Shown one piece after another: positions 55,311 through 64,000 of a stretch of DNA of 64,000 bases. This DNA is from Echinometra lucunter (Eukaryota; Echinodermata; Echinoidea; Camarodonta; Echinometridae), in the NCBI GenBank assembly GCA_029962745.1, contig CM057165.1, positions 7,890,523 through 7,954,522 on the forward strand, in the 5' to 3' direction. The stretch's first letter is position 1; each line of letters starts with the position of its first letter. The position numbers and the translations under genes are program-made. Below the pieces are notes generated by a model, which saw nothing but the letters and a program-made list of their open reading frames with translations, searched no databases and had not been told where the DNA came from.

Positions 55311-56362
55311 GTTACAGCAATCCACACCATAACAACGCGAAAAAGACGAATAAAATTCCTTCACTATTGGCGACAACGTGGACCTGGGCTTTCGATTGCA
55401 TAAACATCCTGATGAGTTTTGCGGCCTTTCTGAAAGCTTTTGCTGTAATTTTCTCACCAATTTTCCCTGCGAATCATTTGGTGATTGTCGGCCTTGATAG
55501 ATTATTCACCACTGGCATCAGTCCACTGCTGTTCAGTTTCCGCACCAGCAGTTAAACTCTCCACCAGGGATGCGTTTAACGACCAATCACTATAACAAAA
55601 GGTCAGTTATTTCTAAACGCATGATTATGTTCCTAGATTTGATACCAGTGGCGTAATCATAACTTGACAAGGAGAGGGGGGGGGGGGGGAGGGGCATCCA
55701 CCCCCAATTTGCTGCAAACCATTGTGAGTTTGAATGATTTTTGTTTACTTTCAAAGAGCGAGTTTAAGGGAAGAAAGGGACGGGTGCGCTTGGGGAGGGG
55801 GGGGGGGAGGAAACATGAAAAAGGAGGAAGAGAGAGGAGGAGAAGAAGAAGACAGACATAGAGAGAGAGAGGAGGGGGGGGGGGGCAAGAGCAGAGAGCA
55901 GAGAGCAGAGGAAGCAAGAGTTAAGGGAGGAGGGGGTGCGCCGCGTATCTCTATGCTGGAAACTCTGCAAGTTCATAGTTTATGTTTTTATTATGTAATA
56001 CCCAGAACTTTACAAGAATAACCTCAAAAGGATACATTTCAGAGGCTGCGGATTGTCTTTGAAGGAGGGGGGGGGGGATGACACCAAAACAGGCGGTGTC
56101 CAGGGGACGGAGTCCCCCGAAGTCCTTGTTTTTTTTAATGGTTTTGCAAGCCCATGAAATGAGCAATTGACAATTATTTACAATGATCTAGATAATACGT
56201 TTTTACAATCAATAGTGGTTTTTTTAGCCGAAATTGTGTGTATAGATTCGAGACTATTAAAAGATTTAAGTTTAGAATTTTTCATTAGTCATACTTAACA
56301 TGCTCAACTCAAACCAGCAAGATAAAAGCGAGTTTAATACTAGATTTATATTGCTTCAATAG
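55311..56362. other. Intergenic with G/GA-rich tract
   Basis: Another CAGTGGCGTAATC left end starts near 55647 and is followed by G-rich and GA-rich sequence to 55935. No right end was identified. Frames across this tract are artefacts. Confidence 0.5.
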
Positions 56363-56547
56363 TTTGAAAAATTACAAATATGGTCTGATATTCGACGTAG
56401 GTCAAAGAGAAGCTGCTGAGGAATCGGTTGAGTGGTGTACATGGCGGTGTACCCCGTGTACGTTGTATCAGGCGACCAAAGGCTGTCACGCGTCGGCTGC
56501 TATGACAAATGATGCTCTAATAGAGCACTGTAGAATGTCAGACCTAT
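56363..56547 (+). CDS. Candidate cysteine-rich internal exon
   Basis: The donor is strong (GACCTAT|GTAAGT). Two acceptors are possible: TTGCTTCAATAG (exon from 56363) or TCGACGTAG (exon from 56401). The second would make a 147-base phase 1-1 exon. The frame reads EAAEESVEWCTWRCTPCTLY, QATKGCHASAAMTNDALIEH, CRMSDL. The spacing C-x3-C-x2-C-x8-C-x14-C and symmetric phase are typical of an extracellular module, but I do not recognise the family. GC content is above the AT-rich flanks. No partner exons were found. Confidence 0.42.
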
Positions 56548-56870
56548 GTAAGTACTAACCATATTTGTCCTTTCTAATGGGGAATTTATTGAAATACCAA
56601 CCAAACCTGACTACTATAATGGGAACATGTCCATTGTGGTTTTAGAACTCGTTCTTCTGTCTGCGCTAGGACGTGTAAATCTAGATGTTTAGGTCCTAAA
56701 TAAGTTAAAATTGTGACAATTTCATGGATACCAGGTACATCAATCAGTAGATAAAGACACAATAATTCTAGAAACAATGTGACGTGTACAGATGAACAGT
56801 CAGAAGGAAGAATGATGACACTCGTTTTTTAGCCCGCCATCTTTTTAATCTTTTCCTTAAAAAAACAACT
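56548..56870. other. Intron or intergenic, nothing recognised
   Basis: AT-rich, no element seen. Confidence 0.4.
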
Positions 56871-57048
56871 AAAATGCTAAATCACCATTTAAAAGGGTTG
56901 AGGAGTGACTACATTTTCAAAATGGAGATTAACACTTTGAACATGCTGGATGGAACATAAGTTAGAATCCGGCATGTTCAAAGTGTTTATGTACCATTTT
57001 GAAAATGTAGTCACTCCTCGGCCCTTTTAAATGGTGATTTAACATTTT
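56871..57048. mobile_element. 178 bp near-perfect palindromic MITE
   Basis: AAAATGCTAAATCACCATTTAAAAGGG on the left is mirrored at the right. GGAGTGACTACATTTTCAAA and AACACTTTGAACATGC also pair, around a loop of about 24 bases. Confidence 0.9.
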
Positions 57049-60000
57049 GGTTTTTAGGGTGTTCTGTAAATTGAACAGTTTCAGTTTTGGAGCTGCATGT
57101 TCGATATAATGCTTTTACAGTAAACCAAAACGATTCATTACAATTTTCAATTCAACACCAAATTGTAAATAACATACAGTTTGGTCCATTGTTCGGGTAA
57201 GATTTTCCAAGCTGTATGCAAAGTTTTGTCTCTCTCCTGACAACACATACTGAATGGAACACACTCCTTGTGCATACAAAACCCTTTCCTAAGACAAAAG
57301 GACATCTAAGGAAGATGGTAACATAACGTGACAAGTAAAAGAGTATGAGATTTGGAAAATAGCATCCCCATTCTTGATTAATTAATTCAACAAATCAAAA
57401 TCATGCTTGGGAAAAAAAAGTATGTTTTTCACGATTTTAGCTGAAAAAGTGGAGGGGCCGAATCGGGGCTCCTTGTTTGGACCCGCACAAAGAATTTTAT
57501 TTCATTTAGAAATGCTCCTCCTACCGTATGAGCCCCAATAAGGGAAAATTCATGGTGTTATCAATTTCCTCCCCCTGTTTCTGACGACTTTGAAATATTA
57601 CGCAAATACGTATGTGTTACATAAAGATATGGGAAAAATTCTCACAAATCTGTAATGTTATGGTGATGAAGACCTTGCCGGAAGGAGTAATATACCGGGT
57701 AATGTTACAGATCTATTATCAATGCAAGGAAGTGCGGTTGTTGCTTGATTTCTAGTGCATGCAGTGGTAATCTAAATGCGATCATCTTTATTACCGTTGG
57801 AACCTTCAAAAAACCTCAAAAATGTATACCAATATCGCTGCTTTTCACCAACATGCAATTAAATGAAATTCAACAAGAGCGATATGCATTATTGATTACA
57901 TTTGGCATGTGACTCTTCCTTGTACAAGAAGGATTAAAGAAAACGGAGTTACGAACTGCAATCTCTTAAGCTCCCTTGTCAAGATTTGTCGCTAATTGAG
58001 TAAACAAAAAGGGTCATGAAACCAATTTCTCACTTTCATTTCATGTTGATTTCTTGTGTCATCTTTGTGAGGTATTATTATTAGTTTCCCACCAAATATC
58101 GGCAATTGGAGATGGTGAAGCCTGATACTTTATTAAATCAATTGCCGAAGTAAAGCAACGTTTAACTCGATCGGCTGGCCTGTATACTTGCCACGGTGAT
58201 TGAATCACACCATGTTCTCCATACGTCAGCGAGATCGGTGAGATGAATGTAAATAATGAGGTATCACGTGACCATCCTGCATTAAGGATTAGATTTCCCA
58301 TGTGAATGGCCCCTTCCCCTCGCCCACCCCTCCCCCAAAACCCTCCCGCCCTCGTCACTGCGATTACTTGGATCCAAACTTGTCACACGCAATTCACAAG
58401 ACTGAAAGACACTGAGACGTACAAACGAGCCTTTCACCGTGAGGGATCCCCCAAAGAATTTCATTAGAAGCAATCGATGGTAGAAGGATAGGTCTAAGTA
58501 GAGCAGAAGAAGCTTCCAGGAGCCGAATTGATTCGATTACGGCAGTGGAGAGTGGTAGCTGACTTTTCGGGACGTGTTTTTGGGAACACCTATGCGTAAC
58601 ATAGAAGGATATTATGAACAAAATGCGTGTAACTCGACAATCGTGATTTTGACGAGTCCAAATTCGTTATATTTGATTTCGTTGCATGCATCGTGTCTAC
58701 TTTTCTTCCTCTGAATTCATTTGAGCATGTTTTGTTTGTTCTAACTCAAATCATCAATGTATTCAATAATATCTAAATGAATAAAAAGTCGTAAGTAAAA
58801 TTCACTTGTCTGAATTGGTGTAAGCTCCGGCGTAAAATTACGATGATTATGTTTTTTGTTATTTACTAACATTAACGGTGCAAGTGCCACAATTTCCCTG
58901 TTTTAAAAATCTATCTAATGTTCATTCTTACTCCAGTTTCCTTCATCTGATGACGCTAAATAACGTCTCTGGCGTTGTTTTTATATTCACATCCTTTTTG
59001 CTATTGTCAACTTGTCTCCGGCATCCCTAACAATAACAAGCTCTGCTTTTCTGGTGTTCGCCTTCTTTAATAGTAACCTGCACTGCGTATTATGTTAATT
59101 ATGAATACATTATTATAGTTCCAGAAGGAAATAAATGTGAATTTCAAATTAAAAGATAAACAATTTGAAAGATGAAACATATTGTGTATAACAAACTCTT
59201 TTTGATAACATGCAGTCAGAGCAGTCTATGACTGTACCCTAGGGAAAAAATGATGGTAATTACTAGTGCGTGCGGCCATCTGACAGAAATGTTAGTTGGA
59301 AGCTAATTGTTTACTCGCTGGCATCGGCGCCTGACACAGTTTCGAATCCTGGACCTGCAAATCTTCCAACGTCTCCTACATCCAATGTGCTCTTTCAAAC
59401 CATGAATTCACACGTCACTGCATGCTGTACTGTTGTGCTCTTTAATCTAATTAAGCGGAGTTTATAAGACCCAGTGCAACATTTTTAATTGAATGAATAA
59501 ATTTTCTATAAACAGGATAACGGCTACGTGTTTTCATTTCGCTTGCAATAAATGACAGCATGTGTTACACATAAGCAAATTATAGGCATGACTTAGCCAA
59601 GTTAGACCCCTGTGCAATTTTCTTTCATTTTTCTATGAAGGGTACGTGCTTTCACTGCACACGATATAAAATACCAACATGTGTTAGATTCGAACAAATT
59701 ATCAGAATGACTTTCCCGCGCACGTCGCCATGTCTGTACATAGGTCGTGAAGCGACATTTGTTAGTGCGGCTTATTTACGATCGCCGCTGCGCTGGCTGT
59801 AAATCTTGCCATGAAATGCAGCAAAAATTATCAACAACGGGAAAAAGAATGAAATATCAAGACGAGCGCATCCTGCATTACGGCAGGAGGCACACATTGA
59901 TAAGAACAGGTTGGTCATATTTTAGCTTCGATTCAAACTGTCATAGGTAGAGCAAGTTCTCCCCGGAAGAAGTCGCCGAAATACATCTCAATGTACCCTC

Positions 60001-61148
60001 TTATTCGAAGTTGTCACTGGAATGAAGAATCATGATCAAGTTGTCATTTCTTGATATTAGTGGCATAGCCTCAGGGGGCATGTGGGGGCACGTGCCCCTT
60101 CTCCGGGGGCAACAAGAAGAGAAAAATGAAAATTCAGGAGAAACGAGTAAAATAAAGGAAGAGAGAAAAAGAGAAAATAAAACTATAGGAACCCTGCAGC
60201 TAATTTCCATCATCTAACATGTCTAATCCGCGTTTAATCAACAGAGTTACAGATTGCGCATTTACAATTCCCCTCCCCCTCATGTCTGCCATGACCCTCT
60301 GTCTTACTCTATACTTCATTCATTTTTCGACATTCTTGAATGGCCTTTATTCCTCTGACAATCTGTCATGTTTGATATATGTTAGCTAGTAAATTTAAAT
60401 ACATAAATAAACAATCAAACAAAGAAACACTTAACATTAAACGACATAAAAACTCTCTCAAAATCAGTTCATATGAAATTAACCGAAAGAGATATCAACT
60501 CGCCGAAAGCGAATGTCTGAAGAGACGTGATTCCGCCGTAAATCCGGTCGACTCCTTCGTAGAAATCACGTCAGTGGGATTTCCTGTGATCAACCTTGAA
60601 ACATGTTTAAAAATCGATGGCATGTACTAGTCTAACACAAATCGATCAGTACTCTCACGGATTTCAAACCCTTTCCAGTCTTATTTTCCAGGGAGGGGGG
60701 AGGGGGGTGGGGCCGGCTGGAGAGAATGTGAAATGGATGCTCCGACAAATTGGTTCCGGCGATAATTGCTCTGGGCTTTATTTCGTCAGATAGACCCCAG
60801 TGTTACAGATAAAATTTCAGTTCTGGTCATAAGGCAGGATGAGATACATGTGAAAGAAACCGTTTCAGAGCAATTGAGAAAGGTTGATTAATTAGTAAAT
60901 AAAAATGGGTATATACCTTGAGGTTTTGAAATATTCAAGATAATAAGGGCCGAATACTCGAGCTGTTTATTTTTTCTTTTTCATTTTTCCAGTATGACAT
61001 TAAAAGACCGAAAAAACTCACACAATTTCTTTCCCATCATCCCAGAGATCGAGCCTTTCTTCAACGGTTAGGATTGCGATTGGGTTTTGGGTTAGATTTA
61101 GGTATGTGGGCGCGCGTGCGTGTGCGTGTGTCTGTGGAATTGACTTTT
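57049..61148. other. Intergenic, no gene supported
   Basis: Mostly AT-rich. A CAGTGGCATAGCC-like fragment with G-rich DNA lies near 60057-60110. A minus-strand frame at 58358-58059 contains ISLTYGEHGVIQSPWQVY, only faintly like the start of a CUB domain. No splice-supported exon could be built. Confidence 0.4.
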
Positions 61149-61279
61149 TGGATCGACCTTTAACGTCACCATCCGAAAGACGTGGCTTAGGTTTGAATCT
61201 GGGTCAAATCGGAGTCAGTTTGTTGGTGAAGACAAACAGCTGACCGTTGACGTTACCGCTGGACCATCTCCTGCTCCCT
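61149..61279 (-). mobile_element. Dispersed repeat (SINE-like), copy 2
   Basis: Matches 39356-39486 in the same orientation (GACCTTTAACG, ATCCGAAAGACGT, GAGTCAGTTTGT). Both are preceded by a GT/GC-rich microsatellite. Confidence 0.65.
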
Positions 61280-63270
61280 GTTCAAATAAGGTGTTTAGTC
61301 TACGGCCAAGACTCTGCTGGTGTAGGATACTCATCACTAGCTATTGTGGACGGACCATTTTACAGGATTGCGATTGTCACTTTACAATGAATGCAATACA
61401 AGATACTGACATTACCAATATTTAGACTGAGAAGTAATTTCAGTTTATTTTTCAAATATGTTTCCAGAAGTTTCACAGAGTGAATCCATTGACATGAAAG
61501 GGGTGAAACCTACAACCACCGGACTTCATTCTGTTCTGAAAACAATGTTCATTTTCAGTTTGCCGATACGTTTGTCACGCGCGACAAATGAACATCATCA
61601 ACAACAACAATAGCAGCAGTGGAAGCATCGGCAAGAAACAATTGCAATATAACGAAATTAATGAAGAGAATATAAATAATATAAAGTTTCCTTCTAGTCT
61701 TAAAATGGCACAAGGGAATAACTTTTGATTGACTTTGAATGAATGTGCACAAAATAAAATCACCCGCACATGAAAAGCTCACTGGGGACAGTAATTGTAA
61801 AAATTGATTACAGAGGTAACTTTCTACTGCGGTACACTGTAGATACGGGGTGAGCTATTTCGAACTTCGATATGTTTACTTCAACAAATCGATGACACTT
61901 CGCATACGATGGACAAACAGTGACATCTCGAGCCAGGCGTCATTCAACGTCAGATAACTTCATTGGCAATCTCCTATTTTTCCATTCCATTTACCCCAAC
62001 CTCATAAATTGAAGAATTGCTTTCCTTCTTCGCCACCTGTCACCGCCTCCTCCAGTCCATCTCGCGGAGGAAAATAAAACAAATTTGACGACATTAAGCT
62101 GACTGCCATAAGATTTTATAGAGAGCGGTTATATACTGCTGCGTTGTCCATCATGCATTTTGAAATGTCCTTGTTCATGCATGCTTTGATACCACTGCAC
62201 AATACTGCTTTAAAAAACAACAACAAAAAGTAGTCTCTAAGGCCATTTTGAAACAGCAGAATAAATGACAGGGGCTAAATGGGAGGAGCACCGAACGCCT
62301 GATCAAAGCACTAACACGTAACAGGATCACCAACAAACTATACGATAACAGATACAGGTGTGTAGGGTTATTAATTATTAGACTTATTAACGATTCAAGG
62401 ATTTTCACGATTATTCAAACAGGGTCTCCACCTCATAAGTACTTTTGATAGCAACTAGGAATTTTTTGTCTACGCGACTGCCTTCTGTTAGTTCCCTATA
62501 TATTAGATAAGCTAAAATATTTTTTTAAAGGCAACCACTTTTCGTTTTTGTGGTATCTACACACGATTCCTCCTCTAATCTAATGACATATTTGTGTAGA
62601 TTTTTGCCTAGTGGTGGGATAAAGGTAATATATAATATTCCAAAAGTATATGAGGAGACCTTTCCCTGGTCAAGGTCTATAGATATACTCCAGTCCAAGG
62701 CTATCATTATCTTCCGGATGATTAAATTAGAATACAACCGCACAATTCATTTTTAACTTCCTACTATAGGATCGTTATTCATTTGTGATTCATCGAGAGC
62801 CCCCAGCCTGTTCATCTTAATTTCATTAACTGACACATCTTTCTGTCTTCTATCCCAGTGGTATGTATGCCGAACGAGCTGAATCTAGATTTCATTATGC
62901 TCAGGTAAAATAACATTATTGCGCCTATACATAGTGCGGTTGTACACCATTGAAGCGATATCCCCGTGGTCACAAGAAGACCTTTTTAATAATGACCCGT
63001 AAGCCGTAAGTAAAATACCTGCTTGGAGCGGTGTACTCAGGAAACGCACAGCTTTTCGCTCCACATATTTTACATATGAAGAGGAGTTTGGAAAAAAAAT
63101 ATAGTAAAATATTTGGTGAACAAAGTTAGATAATTATATGATAGCACCAAAATTTCGTTTTATATTAAATCCAAAGATGGGAATTATCATTTGAGAAAAA
63201 TAAGTCCCTGAGTTGAAAAGATATTGACCGTGGTTAATGTTTGGTTAAGGAGTACACCGATTTTGTATAG
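61280..63270. other. Intergenic, one weak short exon
   Basis: AT-rich; a CAA/CAG run near 61590-61620. Apart from 62859-62904 nothing suggests coding. Confidence 0.4.
62859..62904 (+). CDS. Weak candidate short exon
   Basis: Acceptor TGTCTTCTATCCCAG with a good pyrimidine tract, donor CTCAG|GTAAAA. The open frame is GMYAERAESRFHYAQ after one base. It is the same size class as the candidate at 31117 and may be chance. Confidence 0.22.
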
Positions 63271-63801
63271 CACATCACATCACAACACATCACATCACAT
63301 CACATCCCATCCCCTCTAATCACATCGCATCACTTCACATCTCATCTCATCTCATCACATCACATCACATCACATCACATCATATCACATCACATCACAT
63401 CACATCACATCACATCACATCACATCACATCACATCACATCACATCACATCACATCACAGCACATCTCATCACATCACATCACATCACATCACATCACAT
63501 CACATCACATCACATCACATCACAGCACATCTCATCACATCACATCACATCACATCACATCACATCACATCACAGCACAGCACATCACATCACATCACAT
63601 CACATCACATCACATCACATCACATCACATCACATCACAGCACATCTCATCACATCACATCACATCACATCACATCACATCACATCACATCACATCACAT
63701 CACATCACATCACATCACATCACATCACATCACATCACATCACATCACATCACATCACATCACATCACATCACATCACATCACATCACATCAAATCTAAT
63801 C
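63271..63801. repeat. CACAT pentanucleotide satellite, about 530 bp
   Basis: About 100 CACAT units with CACAG and CTCAT variants. The variant block CACAG-CACAT-CTCAT recurs at about 63456, 63521 and 63636, suggesting higher-order steps of 65 bp or a multiple of it. Left edge units are more degenerate. Confidence 0.95.
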
Positions 63802-64000
63802 AAACAATATCTCATTACCCCAAACTAATTATTCATGTAACACCGAAGTGTGCCTTACAAAAAAAAAAAAATGCCCACTAATATTATGTTACAGCCTAAC
63901 TGAATATGTGCGAACTTTGAGAAGGGAGATGGACAGAAAGAGAGAGAAAGAGAGAGAAATGACATAAGAGAGACAGAGACAGTGATAGGGAGAGAGAAAG
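63802..64000. other. Right edge of window
   Basis: AT-rich, a poly(A) run, then GA-rich sequence at the edge. No gene. Confidence 0.6.

Noticed and set aside
58059..58358. Possible CUB-like start (ISLTYGEHGVIQSPWQVY) on the minus strand
   Set aside because: Lacks the expected cysteines and aromatic pattern of CUB, no acceptor or donor in place, and the similarity is only a few residues.
63271..63801. CRISPR array
   Set aside because: Regular spacing comes from a continuous CACAT pentamer without unique spacers, in an animal genome.

Overview
The window looks like nuclear DNA from an animal, most likely a marine deuterostome and probably an echinoderm such as a sea urchin. The reasons are spliced genes with GT..AG introns, low coding density, abundant tRNA-headed SINEs, many palindromic MITEs with TTAA or TA-type ends, a Jockey/CR1-type LINE remnant, and long GA, TA, GATA, CAT and CACAT microsatellites. 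The species call is inference. No bacterial-type operons, CRISPR arrays or phage genes are visible.

Region 1 (1-6.6 kb) holds the only gene I recognise with confidence: the 3' part of LRRIQ3 (leucine-rich repeats and IQ motif containing 3) on the + strand. Six exons are visible, with two leucine-rich repeats, two IQ motifs and a long charged, probably coiled-coil last exon. The N-terminus lies before the window. One junction (exon at 1678 to exon at 3045) is out of phase, so a small exon is probably missing from my model. The introns carry tandem repeats, a SINE-like piece and two abutting MITEs.

Region 2 (6.6-15.3 kb) is intergenic and transposon-rich. It contains a foldback MITE, a 0.78 kb element with four internal tandem units, two copies of a GGTGCAAATTTGCACC-type MITE, and a very large inverted repeat centred near 13.25 kb.

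Region 3 (15.3-18.8 kb) is the most interesting. On the minus strand there is a signal-peptide exon (18603-18708) with a TATA-like promoter. Downstream of it, a 1.48 kb tandem duplication carries two versions of a phase 1-1 exon (17253-17423 and 15788-15949). Both versions are open, have intact splice sites and differ by an in-frame three-codon indel. I read this as an uncharacterised secreted-protein gene with a duplicated, fast-diverging exon. I did not find a firm last exon.

Region 4 (18.8-64 kb) is mostly repeats. A few isolated candidate exons are supported only by open frames and splice signals: + strand 25004-25119, 31117-31163, 33622-33781, 56363-56547 and 62859-62904, and minus strand 24245-24308 and 31899-32186. 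A tRNA-like gene with a perfect cloverleaf and a UCA anticodon lies at 20244-20314. The right end is a 0.53 kb CACAT satellite. No homology search was possible, so unnamed exons stay unnamed.
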